This document shows, piece after piece, positions 55,224-64,000 of a stretch of 64,000 bases of DNA (position 1 is its first letter; each line of letters begins with the position of its first letter). Source of the DNA: Calothrix sp. PCC 7716. GTDB lineage: Bacteria > Cyanobacteriota > Cyanobacteriia > Cyanobacteriales > Nostocaceae. The notes beneath the pieces were generated by a model. It was not told the DNA's origin and made no database searches. It saw nothing but the letters and a program-made list of their open reading frames with translations. The position numbers and the translations under genes were made by a program. The stretch lies in NCBI RefSeq assembly GCF_019977735.1, contig NZ_AP025018.1:10730580-10794579 (forward strand), in the 5' to 3' direction.

Positions 55224-58200
55224 ATGAAATTCAATCAATCTTCATCTTTTCAAGAAAAAAGCTCTGTCTTAGTATTCATAGATTCAAAAGTACAAAATTA
55301 TCAAAGTCTTATAAGTGGCATAAAGGCAGGCGCCAAAGCTTTTATTTTGCATCCAGAATTTGATGGAGTCGAGCAGATTACACAAACTCTATCTCAGTTT
55401 CCAAATGTTGAAAGTGTACACATTATCTCACACGGGGCGCCGGGAACACTTTATTTAGGTAGTACCGAATTAAGTTTAGATACTTTAGGAGGTCACACAA
55501 AAAAAATTAAAAAATGGTTTAATTCAGCTTCTACACTTCTTATTTATGGTTGTAATGTTGCAGCAGATGCAGGAACTGAGTTTTTAGAAAAATTACATCT
55601 ATTAACTAATGCTAATATATACGCTTCTAGCACTGCTGTTGGTAGCTCTGATTTAGATGGTAACTGGGATTTAGACGTTTGCTACAGTAAAAATACTTTA
55701 GATTTTCCTGGTCTAGTATTTCAACCTGAAGTGCTGGTAAATTATGCTGGAGTATTTGGAACAGGCGCCGATAAATACTATACTTACTATGATTCAAAAG
55801 AAGGTGCTAAGGGAACAGTTGCTTTTACAGATATTAGCACTACTGGCACCTTACAAACCCCAGCAATAAACCAGCAAACCTCAGCAATTGCTTTACCTTT
55901 TAGCTTTAATTTTTACGGTAACACTTTTAACAACGTAGTTATTGGCGAAAATGGTGGAATTGGGTTTAGAGATAGTAACACTGCTCAATTTCTCTTAACT
56001 AATAGTAATATTCCATCTACTGACTCTAGAATACTAAATAGCCTTCTCCCTTTCTGGGATGATTTAGATGCACAAATAAGTGGTTCTAATCGCACAGGAA
56101 AAATTTATACTAAATCAGATACTGACCGCTTTACTGTACAGTGGACTAACTTTAAAGATGAGGCTGATAATAATATAACTTTTCAGGTTGTGCTATACAA
56201 AGGCACTAATAATATTGATTTTATTTACTTAACACCTAATGATGGAAGTACTGCCAGTATAGGTCTAAACAAAGGTACATTAGAAGATGGTAAAGCTGTT
56301 GGTATTGCATACTCAGTTGATGCACCTGGTCTTAATGGCGTTACTTCTATCCGTTTCGTAACTGAACCTCAATTAAAAACTAATAATTTTCCAATTCAGG
56401 AAGGGCAGACAATCACTCTTTCTCCGAATTATTTTAATGCAACAGATGTTGACAATAGCATCGACCTGAGTAAAATTACATATACCATTAGCAATCTTTT
56501 AAATGGTGAATTTAGGCTCAATAGTAGCATTGTAACTACATTTACTCAAAAAGATATTAACGATGGAAAAGTTCAATTTATCCATGATGGTGGTGAAATT
56601 GCTCCATCTTTTAATATAAGTCTTAGCGATGGCAGCAACACTTCTAGTGCTAAAGCTGCAACTGTCAGCTTTACCAAGGTTAATGATAGTCCTGTACTCA
56701 CAGATTCAGCCACCTCTGTTGATTTTAATGAAAATGCGCTGAATGCGGCTGCTGCAATTATTAACAGCAGTAATATTATAGGCTTAATGGATGTAGATTC
56801 TACTGACTTTAATACAGGAAATCTCACTGTTAGTTATAGCAGTGGCGCCGCACCACAAGACCAACTTTCGGTTAGTAGCGGTAGCAATGGGATTACTGTA
56901 AGTGCAGAAAATGTTAGCTATAACGGAACTGTTTTCGGCAGCATTGATACTACTAATAATGGTGCTAGTGGCAAAAGCTTGGTTGTTACTTTTATTAGTA
57001 GTGCTGCTACCCCAACTGCGGTAAAAGCTTTAATCCAAAGTCTTACCTATCAAAACACTTCAGATATTCCTAACCCCAGCCGCACTATTTCAATTACAGT
57101 AAACGACGGTGATGGTGGAACTAGCGCTGCAATATCTAAAGTCATTAATGTTACTGCTGAAAACGATGCTCCTGTAAATACTGTCCCAACAGCGCAAACT
57201 ATCAACGAAGATGAAATTCTCACATTTATAGGCGCCAATTTAATCTCGGTAAGTGACCCAGATGCTGTAAACAATCCTGTCAAAGTTAAACTTGAAGCTA
57301 CTGGAGGTACTCTTAGTCTTAATGGTGTGGGTGGTTTAAACTTTGTTGGTGGTGCTGGTGATGGTCTTGATGATGCTACGCTCGAATTTACAGGTACGCT
57401 CACCAATATTAATGCAGCCTTAAATGGCATGAGCTTTAAGCCAACTGCTAATTATAACGGTGCCGCTTCAGTTCGGATAATCACAGACGATTTGGGTAAT
57501 AGCGGTGCTGGTCTTACTACTCCTAGCGACAAGATTGTTAACATTACTGTCAATGCCGTTAATGATGCACCTGTAAATACAGTACCAACAGCACAAACTG
57601 TTAAGGAAGACACTAATTTAGTCTTTAACAGCGCTAACAATAATTTGATTCGGGTTGACGACGTAGATGTAAATGAAAATCCTTCGGGAACTGTACAAGT
57701 CACTCTTTCTGTTGCTAAAGGAATTTTAACTTTAGCCTCAACAAATGGAATTACTTTTGCTACTGGTAATACCAATGATAAACCTAGTATAACTTTTACC
57801 GGAAAGCTAATTGACGTTAATAATGCTCTCAATGGTTTAACTTATCGTGGTAATGAAAATGCAAACGGCGCCGATAAGCTTACAATTATTACTTCTGATT
57901 TAGGTAATGTTGGCAGTGGTAGTACAAAGACCGATCAAAAATCAATCGACATTACTATAGATGCTGTTAATGATGCTCCTCTTAACACAGTACCATCAAC
58001 TCAAGCTGTCGAAGAAGATAAAGATTTAATATTCAGTACAGTTAAAGGTAACGCTATTACTGTTAGCGATGTAGATGTGAATGAAGGTACTGGTGAGTTA
58101 GAAGTTACATTATCTGTAACCAAAGGCACCTTGACTTTAGCTGACACTACAGGTTTAAGTTTCTTAGCAGGTAGTAGCAACAGCAAACCTAGTATTTCTG

Positions 58201-61200
58201 TTAAAGGAACACTGAGTGCAATTAATAAAGCACTAGATGGTTTAGCTTATCGAGGCAATTTGAACTATAACGGCGCCGATACCTTAAGTATTAATACTAG
58301 TGACTTGGGTAACAAAGGTGAAGGTGGAGTTCTTTTAGACAGTAAAACAGTAGCAATTAATGTAACTGCTGTTAATGATGCTCCAGTAAATATAGTTCCT
58401 GGACAGCAAACCGTTAAGGAAGACGAGAATTTAGTCTTCAATAGTGCAAATAAAAATGCAATTAGCGTCAGCGATATTGATATACCTGTAAATGCAGGGG
58501 ATATTCAAGTAGTTCTTTCTGTTACTGAAGGAAAACTAACTTTAGGACAAATAACAGGACTAAATGTACAAGGTAATAACACTAACTCTGTTACCTTAAA
58601 AGGTACGCAAACGAACATTAACAACGCTTTAGAAGGTTTAACTTATCTAGGTAATCAAGACTTTAATAGTGATGATATTCTGAAAATTGTCACTAGTGAT
58701 TTGGCTAATGTTGGTCTTGGTGGTGAACTAAGGAAAGAAGATACCGTTCAAATTAAAATTACGGCTGTCAATGATGCTCCTGAGACTATTGTTCCTACTA
58801 GTCAGAGCATAAACGAAGATACAGATTTAGCTTTAACTGGCGCCAATGCAATCAAAGTTAAAGACTTAGATGCGGGTGAAGGTACTGGTGAAGTCGAAGT
58901 TAAGCTTTCGGTAGGTAAAGGGATTTTAACTTTACAAAAGACGGATAGTTTGACTTTTGATGCTACCAATGGTGATGGAAAATCGAATGTTATCTTCCGA
59001 GGTAAAATCGCTGATATTAACATCGCTCTTGATAGCCTTGTTTATCGTGGAAATCTCAATGCTAACGGCGCCGAGACATTAACTGTTACAACTAGCGACT
59101 TGGGCAATACTGGAATTGGTGGTGTTTTAACTGACACAAAAAGTACACAAATTACTATCAACCCAGTCAACGATGACCCAATAAATACCGTTCCGACACA
59201 ACAAACCGTTGACGAAGACGTTAAATTAGTCTTTGATGCAGCCAATAAAAACGCTATAAGTATCGTTGATGTAGATGCAGTCGAAGGTACTGGTAGGGTT
59301 GAAGTTAAACTATCTGTAGGCAAAGGTCTATTAACTTTATCTAATACTTCTGACCTAACGTTTACAGAAGGTGATGGTGTTAGCGACTCTAAGCTCACTT
59401 TTACAGGCACTGTCGATAAAATCAACCAAGCTCTCAACGGTTTACTTTATCTTGGCAATCAAGATTCTAATAGTATTGGCAATAATGATGATACTCTAAC
59501 TATCATTACAAGCGACTTAGGAAATACTGGCATTGGCGGTATAAAAACAGATACCGATACTGTTACAATCAAGCGAAATGCCGTTAATGACGCACCTGTA
59601 AACACAGTTCCTGGTAATCAGAGCGTTGATGAAGATACAAATTTAGCTTTAACTGGCGCCAAAGCTATTCAAATTAAAGATATCGATGCTCTTGAAGGTA
59701 CTGGTATAGTTGAAGTTAAGCTATCGGTAGACAAAGGTACTTTAACTCTACAAAGTACTACAAATTTGACCTTTGATACGATTAACGGTAACGGTAAATC
59801 CACAGTAGTTTTTCGTGGTCAAGTAGCAGATATAAACACAGCTTTAAATACTCTTGTTTATCGCGGAAATCTGAACGTAAATGGCGCCGATACCTTAACT
59901 GTTATTACAAACGATTTGGGTAATACTGGTGCTGGTGGTGCTTTAACTGATACGGATAGTTTCCAAATTACTATCAACCCCGTCAACGATGCTCCTGTCA
60001 ATACCGTACCTGGCGCCCAAACTGTAAACGAAGACGAAGATTTAATCTTTAGCGGCGCCAAAAATAACCTCATCAGCATTGGTGATGTTGACGTAAACGA
60101 AGGAACGGGTGAGGTTGAAGTTACGCTTGCTGTTACTAAAGGCGTACTAACGCTTAAAGATACAACAGGTTTAACTTTTGCTGCTGGCACCACCAACGGC
60201 AAACCCCAAATGACTGTTAAGGGGAAAGTTGCGGATATCAATAAAGCTTTAGATGGTCTAGTTTACCGAGGCAATTTAAATTACAACGGTAATGATACTT
60301 TGACTATTACTACCAATGACTTAGGTAACACAGGTTCTGGTGGTATTTTAAAAGATGTTGATACCGTCCAAATTACATTAACTCCAGTTAACGACCCTCC
60401 AGTTAATGCTGAAATTCCAGGCGCCCAAACTATTAATGAAGATACGAGTCTTATTTTCAATTCTGCAAATAAAAACGCTATCAAAATTTCTGATGTAGAC
60501 GTAGACGGCGACCAAAATGGAGCAGTTGTTGATGTGCAAGTAACGCTTGCTGTCACCAAAGGTAAATTGACTTTAGCGCAAACTACGGGATTAACATTTG
60601 TAGAAGGAACTACTAATGGTAGCGCGACCGTAATAGTTACTGGTAGTGTAGAGAATATCAACAAAGCTATCGATGGTTTAGCTTACATAGGTAATCAAGA
60701 TTTCAACGGCGAAGATACACTTACTGTTAGTATCAATGACAAGAGTAACGGTGGTGCTGGTGAGCTATTTCAAAAAGACAGCGTAAAAATTAGTGTTAAA
60801 CCTATCAACGATGCACCTGTAAATACTGTTTCTAATAAGCAAAGCGTCAAAGAAGATACTGATTTAGCTTTCAATGCTGCTAACGGTAACAGTATTAGTA
60901 TCAATGATGTTGATGCCAACGAAGGAACTGGTGAAACTGAAGTTAAGCTGTCTGTCACTAAGGGTGTATTAACTCTTCAAGACACCACAGGGTTAACTTT
61001 TAAAGAAGGTAACGGCAAGGGCAACACCGTATTATCCTTTACGGGTAATCTGATAGATATCAACAAAGCACTAGCAAGCTTGACATATCGCGGTAATGAT
61101 AATTACCACGGTCAAGACACTTTAATTATCACTACCAACGATAAAGGTAATAGCGGTGATGGTGGTATTTTAACCGACACAGATAATATTGATATTACTG

Positions 61201-63419
61201 TCACTGCTGTTAATGACGCTCCTGTAAATACTGTACCTCAAAGCCAAAAAGTTGACGAAGACGAACAGTTAATTTTTAGCGCTCAAACAGGTAACGCTAT
61301 TAGTATCAGTGATGTAGATGCCAACGAAGGAACAGGAGAAGTCGAAGTAACGCTTGCTGTTAGTAAAGGTGTTTTAACCTTAAAGCAAGCCGCAGGACTA
61401 ACCTTCAAAACTGGAGATGGTAAACCAAATGCGAAGATGACTTTTACTGGCAAAGTAGAAGATATCAACAAAGCTTTAGAGGGCATTATTTACCAAGGTA
61501 ATAAAGATTACAGTGGTGAGGATAGTTTAACTATTACCACTAGCGACTTAGGTAATTTTGGCTCGGATATTCAAATCGACACAGATACTATTGGTATTAG
61601 TATTATTCCTGACACGGATGCTGATGGAATTAATAGCCCCACTGAAGAACTAGTTGCTCTGGAAATTGCCAAACAGAACCCTACTGACAATTATTTCAAG
61701 AATTTGAGCCAGAAAGCTTCTTCTGATGCGGGAGTTGTTGCTTTATTCGGTCAAGACGGCGCCAAGAAACCAATAGTCATAGCAATTAGCGAACAAGATC
61801 AAAAGCAACTTGGTGGAACTTCTGAAAAACCTGCTTTAATAGTTCACTCTGTAACAACTCAACGCTTTAATGATGCCATTTCAGACCCCATTGCTGTTTT
61901 TGATAGCAAAGACCTCAAAAAATCATCTCTAAAAAAATTGGCGCCTGTCTTGGATGTCATCAACTTTGGAGTAATGCCAAATTCAGCAATTAGTGAGGAG
62001 AGTTTACAGCAAAAAATCAAGGACGGTATTAAACAAAAACCTGTAAGAGTAGAAATTAAGCTACCTGATGAAGTTGATGATTTACCTGTAAATACAATTC
62101 TGAAGCGCAAATCTGATGGTACTCTGTATGATTTCCGCCGACAAGTTAACCCAAATCGCGGAAACTCAGATAATGATGTTTTAACAGGAGCAGTACTCCA
62201 AGACCGAAACCTTGATGGCAAAGCTGACTGGGCTGTTGTTTATCTTCAAGATGGTGAATGGGGTGACTCTGATGGTGTTGTTGATGTTCAAATTGGAAAC
62301 TCTCTAGTTGGCGCCAACTGGGATTTAGGAACCAGCCGTATCGAAGCTCGTTCGAGTCAAGATGGATTAAACTTCTACGGCAACCGTAGCTATGTTCAAT
62401 TTACTCTCGATAGTTTCTCTGGTGTCGAAGCTTCGTCCGTTGGAATGGCGCGCGTTCGCTTTGGTGCAGATGGGCAAATTATTGAAGTTAACGGCAAATC
62501 TGTTAAATCACTTGAAGAAGCCAAACAAGCAATTATTCAACGCGGTGAAACGCTGTTTGATAACTTAAGTAAGAAAAAAAATAACCCTGATATTGGGAAT
62601 CAAACTCGCACGGTTACTTTTGAAGAAGGAGAACAAGCAGTATTTTTTATAGTTAAGGGCACAAAAGACGAATTACTCTTTAGTGGTTTAAATTCCAAAC
62701 CCGTAGAGTTTTCGCTTTCCAGCCTTAATAATGGTGCGGCAATGATGACTGCTAGCAACGACGAGAGCGGACAAACAGCTAAGTTATCGCTAGCTAAGTT
62801 GTTTAATGTTAGTGCTAAAGTTTTAACTGCCGAAGAAGCGCGTCCTCAATTAGGTTTATTCGCAGTAGGTCAAAATCAAGCACAATTAAAAACCACTGAT
62901 GAATTAATCGACCTCAAATCTTCTGGAGCTTTCGACAGCAAGCAAGTAAAACTCAGCTTGTCACTCCAAAGAGAAGCCTTACATAACAACACTGCTTACT
63001 TGTTCCGAGTTGATGATGCGTCTGGCTCAATTCGAGACCCACTTACTGGTATGTTGCTTGACCCAACCGAAGGTTTAAGCGCAGAACAAAAACAGCGTTA
63101 TTTAGAACTGGCAACAACAGAGCGCTTAATTCAAGGCACAGAACTTCAAACACCAAACCAACAGACTCGAGAAATTTCTGTTAATCTAACGGGTGGTGAA
63201 TACTATGTACCATTCTTAGTTTCTAACGGCACGCTTTCTAGCATCAACAAAGATTTCAGTCGTATCCTTACACCATACTTAGGTATCAATAGCAACGGCG
63301 TAGACCACATTCGCAGCTTAGGTAATAACAAATTTGGCTTTGAGGACATAATTGGTGGTGGTGACCGCGACTATAATGACATGATTCTTTCAATCAAGCA
63401 AGTGCAAATCATGGGGTAA
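55224..63419 (+). CDS. DUF4347 / cadherin-like repeat / DUF4114 exoprotein, 2,731 aa
   Basis: DUF4347 at about 15-175 with SHG (His70) and YGC (Cys110); the only other cysteine I see is Cys153, in the same domain. About 190-385 is a NIDO-like beta domain (LPFSFNFYGNTFNNVVIGENGG). About 390-490 is one cadherin/CSPG-like repeat, then a series of ~135-residue repeats closing with NDAPVNTVP (to ~2130). Near 2130 is an EF-like DTDADGINSPTEE motif, then a region resembling a choice-of-anchor domain (DRNLDGKADWAVVYL, DGVVDVQIG). The C-terminus is DUF4114 (GFEDIIGGGDRDYNDMILSI). No Sec signal and no classical RTX tract. It shares its N-terminal domain with the giant upstream and is likely a second substrate of the same exporter; probable cell-surface or matrix protein. 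Confidence 0.9.
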   Translation: MKFNQSSSFQEKSSVLVFIDSKVQNYQSLISGIKAGAKAFILHPEFDGVEQITQTLSQFPNVESVHIISHGAPGTLYLGSTELSLDTLGGHTKKIKKWFNSASTLLIYGCNVAADAGTEFLEKLHLLTNANIYASSTAVGSSDLDGNWDLDVCYSKNTLDFPGLVFQPEVLVNYAGVFGTGADKYYTYYDSKEGAKGTVAFTDISTTGTLQTPAINQQTSAIALPFSFNFYGNTFNNVVIGENGGIGFRDSNTAQFLLTNSNIPSTDSRILNSLLPFWDDLDAQISGSNRTGKIYTKSDTDRFTVQWTNFKDEADNNITFQVVLYKGTNNIDFIYLTPNDGSTASIGLNKGTLEDGKAVGIAYSVDAPGLNGVTSIRFVTEPQLKTNNFPIQEGQTITLSPNYFNATDVDNSIDLSKITYTISNLLNGEFRLNSSIVTTFTQKDINDGKVQFIHDGGEIAPSFNISLSDGSNTSSAKAATVSFTKVNDSPVLTDSATSVDFNENALNAAAAIINSSNIIGLMDVDSTDFNTGNLTVSYSSGAAPQDQLSVSSGSNGITVSAENVSYNGTVFGSIDTTNNGASGKSLVVTFISSAATPTAVKALIQSLTYQNTSDIPNPSRTISITVNDGDGGTSAAISKVINVTAENDAPVNTVPTAQTINEDEILTFIGANLISVSDPDAVNNPVKVKLEATGGTLSLNGVGGLNFVGGAGDGLDDATLEFTGTLTNINAALNGMSFKPTANYNGAASVRIITDDLGNSGAGLTTPSDKIVNITVNAVNDAPVNTVPTAQTVKEDTNLVFNSANNNLIRVDDVDVNENPSGTVQVTLSVAKGILTLASTNGITFATGNTNDKPSITFTGKLIDVNNALNGLTYRGNENANGADKLTIITSDLGNVGSGSTKTDQKSIDITIDAVNDAPLNTVPSTQAVEEDKDLIFSTVKGNAITVSDVDVNEGTGELEVTLSVTKGTLTLADTTGLSFLAGSSNSKPSISVKGTLSAINKALDGLAYRGNLNYNGADTLSINTSDLGNKGEGGVLLDSKTVAINVTAVNDAPVNIVPGQQTVKEDENLVFNSANKNAISVSDIDIPVNAGDIQVVLSVTEGKLTLGQITGLNVQGNNTNSVTLKGTQTNINNALEGLTYLGNQDFNSDDILKIVTSDLANVGLGGELRKEDTVQIKITAVNDAPETIVPTSQSINEDTDLALTGANAIKVKDLDAGEGTGEVEVKLSVGKGILTLQKTDSLTFDATNGDGKSNVIFRGKIADINIALDSLVYRGNLNANGAETLTVTTSDLGNTGIGGVLTDTKSTQITINPVNDDPINTVPTQQTVDEDVKLVFDAANKNAISIVDVDAVEGTGRVEVKLSVGKGLLTLSNTSDLTFTEGDGVSDSKLTFTGTVDKINQALNGLLYLGNQDSNSIGNNDDTLTIITSDLGNTGIGGIKTDTDTVTIKRNAVNDAPVNTVPGNQSVDEDTNLALTGAKAIQIKDIDALEGTGIVEVKLSVDKGTLTLQSTTNLTFDTINGNGKSTVVFRGQVADINTALNTLVYRGNLNVNGADTLTVITNDLGNTGAGGALTDTDSFQITINPVNDAPVNTVPGAQTVNEDEDLIFSGAKNNLISIGDVDVNEGTGEVEVTLAVTKGVLTLKDTTGLTFAAGTTNGKPQMTVKGKVADINKALDGLVYRGNLNYNGNDTLTITTNDLGNTGSGGILKDVDTVQITLTPVNDPPVNAEIPGAQTINEDTSLIFNSANKNAIKISDVDVDGDQNGAVVDVQVTLAVTKGKLTLAQTTGLTFVEGTTNGSATVIVTGSVENINKAIDGLAYIGNQDFNGEDTLTVSINDKSNGGAGELFQKDSVKISVKPINDAPVNTVSNKQSVKEDTDLAFNAANGNSISINDVDANEGTGETEVKLSVTKGVLTLQDTTGLTFKEGNGKGNTVLSFTGNLIDINKALASLTYRGNDNYHGQDTLIITTNDKGNSGDGGILTDTDNIDITVTAVNDAPVNTVPQSQKVDEDEQLIFSAQTGNAISISDVDANEGTGEVEVTLAVSKGVLTLKQAAGLTFKTGDGKPNAKMTFTGKVEDINKALEGIIYQGNKDYSGEDSLTITTSDLGNFGSDIQIDTDTIGISIIPDTDADGINSPTEELVALEIAKQNPTDNYFKNLSQKASSDAGVVALFGQDGAKKPIVIAISEQDQKQLGGTSEKPALIVHSVTTQRFNDAISDPIAVFDSKDLKKSSLKKLAPVLDVINFGVMPNSAISEESLQQKIKDGIKQKPVRVEIKLPDEVDDLPVNTILKRKSDGTLYDFRRQVNPNRGNSDNDVLTGAVLQDRNLDGKADWAVVYLQDGEWGDSDGVVDVQIGNSLVGANWDLGTSRIEARSSQDGLNFYGNRSYVQFTLDSFSGVEASSVGMARVRFGADGQIIEVNGKSVKSLEEAKQAIIQRGETLFDNLSKKKNNPDIGNQTRTVTFEEGEQAVFFIVKGTKDELLFSGLNSKPVEFSLSSLNNGAAMMTASNDESGQTAKLSLAKLFNVSAKVLTAEEARPQLGLFAVGQNQAQLKTTDELIDLKSSGAFDSKQVKLSLSLQREALHNNTAYLFRVDDASGSIRDPLTGMLLDPTEGLSAEQKQRYLELATTERLIQGTELQTPNQQTREISVNLTGGEYYVPFLVSNGTLSSINKDFSRILTPYLGINSNGVDHIRSLGNNKFGFEDIIGGGDRDYNDMILSIKQVQIMG
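57165..61590 (+). repeat. Eleven cadherin-like ~135-aa repeats
   Basis: Units start with NDAPVNTVPxxQxVxEDxxL at about 57165, 57561, 57969, 58374, 58767, 59170, 59584, 59983, 60390, 60807 and 61212, a spacing of ~400 bp. Conserved internal blocks are DVDxNEGTGEVEVTLSVTKGVLTL, split by a turn after GTGE, and DINKALDGLxYRGNxNYNGxDTL. Asp/Glu at unit junctions fit calcium binding. Units are moderately diverged, unlike the near-identical array in the giant gene. Confidence 0.92.
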
Positions 63420-63427
63420 TTTTGTAC

Positions 63428-63444
63428 GGTGGGCACTGCCCACC
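63428..63444. repeat. GGTGGGCA-C-TGCCCACC palindrome, second copy
   Basis: Identical to 18137-18153. It starts 9 bp after the stop codon of the 2,731-aa gene and may stop transcription. The rest of the 289-bp gap to 63708 is AT-rich and contains a GGCGCC and a degenerate third copy near 63691. No gene is seen. Confidence 0.8.
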
Positions 63445-63708
63445 CAGCCCTTTCAACGCGAACTAGAGTACTACGAATTCTGCGCCTGAAACCCTTATTC
63501 TTGCGTCACCCACAAAGTAGGTTTTTTAGTTAACCACCCAATTTAATTACGAGAGCATATCAATTTTGTTCAATATGGCGCCATCTTAATTGTTCATTTT
63601 TTTGAAGAATATGCCGCAAGTCTTGTTGCTAGGAGGTTAATTGAACACGTATTTTAAGTCAATATTTTGGTACTAGTGTTCGCATTGAAAGGGCTGGCAC
63701 TGCCCACC

Positions 63709-64000
63709 CTACTTTATGCTCTCTGCAACTTGTTTAAGGCGCCTCAACTGCGCTTGCATATCCTGTTTGGTAAAGTTTTCGGCAAATATCTTAAAACCCC
63801 AACTAATAACAGGATTGGGTATTTGAAATTCAAATCTATTCAGTAAACATGTACCGTTGGGGTTTGGTTGACATTCCCAGCGGTCTTTGCCTTTAAGAAA
63901 TCCTTCAAAACCCCAAACTACTAGTCCTGGTTGTCGTTCCACAACTGTATTGTTTAACGTCGGCTTAATTAATGGCACTTCAATCACAAATTTACTCTTT
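63709..64000 (-). CDS. SRPBCC-like (START/cyclase) protein, C-terminal part
   Basis: The frame runs to the right edge, so the N-terminal part is outside the window; a GTG at 63987 is internal. About 97 residues are visible. The pattern is that of the last strands and long C-terminal helix of SRPBCC ligand-binding domains (VERQPGLVVWGFEGFLKG, NRFEFQIPNPVISWGFKIF, then MQAQLRRLKQVAESIK). Such proteins bind hydrophobic ligands; no specific substrate can be named. It is convergent with the exoprotein gene. Confidence 0.6.
   Translation of the reverse strand, partial: KSKFVIEVPLIKPTLNNTVVERQPGLVVWGFEGFLKGKDRWECQPNPNGTCLLNRFEFQIPNPVISWGFKIFAENFTKQDMQAQLRRLKQVAESIK

Noticed and set aside
18137-63444. 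The two identical GGTGGGCA palindromes as ends of a mobile island
   Set aside because: This palindrome is a common dispersed repeat, there is no integrase, tRNA gene or direct-repeat junction, and GGCGCC density does not change across the supposed borders.

Overview
The window comes from a filamentous cyanobacterium, most likely of the Nostocales/Rivularia-Calothrix type. The evidence is the convergent set of a PSRP-3/Ycf65-type ribosomal protein, the cyanobacterial atpD-atpC pair, a Hanks kinase fused to a WD40 propeller, SpoIIE-type partner-switching genes, DUF4347 giant exoproteins and small palindromic intergenic repeats. The AT-rich sequence is studded with the palindrome GGCGCC (about 37 copies counted by eye in the first 25 kb, where about one is expected by chance). 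The usual cyanobacterial HIP1 octamer GCGATCGC was not seen, so GGCGCC looks like an alternate highly iterated palindrome.

Layout. 1-8.5 kb holds housekeeping and accessory genes: the 3' end of a TauE/SafE permease with its DUF1634 partner, a prohibitin-like SPFH protein, an 18-cysteine copper-storage-like four-helix protein, a HAD hydrolase, PSRP-3 (TTG start), a kinase-WD40 protein and a large flotillin-like SPFH protein. 8.9-14.7 kb is a co-directional regulatory cluster in which every component is present twice: two DUF6272/slr1658-like ATPase-like proteins, two slr1659-like STAS-type proteins and two membrane SpoIIE/PP2C phosphatases. A 78-bp relic of a third phosphatase lies between the last two. 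14.8-16.7 kb is atpD-atpC on the minus strand, followed by a SirB1-family gene at 17.2 kb.

18.3-63.4 kb appears to be one dedicated type I secretion locus. It contains a PpiC-type foldase, an HlyB-like ABC exporter (N-terminal cyclic-nucleotide-binding-like domain and a C39-like domain lacking the catalytic Cys and His), an HlyD adaptor, two paralogous ~90-aa proteins of unknown function, an uninterrupted 29.8-kb gene for a 9,947-aa protein, and a 2,731-aa companion. Both large proteins start with DUF4347. The giant carries a mosaic array of 107-aa repeats (321 bp), two copies of a ~3-kb composite block, RTX nonapeptides and a C-terminal array of 116-aa repeats (348 bp). The companion carries eleven cadherin-like ~135-aa repeats and a C-terminal DUF4114. 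No outer-membrane TolC partner is in the window.

The most interesting signal is in the DUF4347 domains. Each has a hydrophobic strand-SHG and a hydrophobic strand-YGC motif 40-43 residues apart, the layout of clan CD (caspase/gingipain/MARTX-CPD-like) cysteine peptidases. That cysteine is the only one I can find in the whole 9,947-aa protein. Because the exporter's own C39 domain is dead, the substrates may carry their own processing enzyme. This is inference, but it is testable. The window ends inside a minus-strand SRPBCC-like gene.
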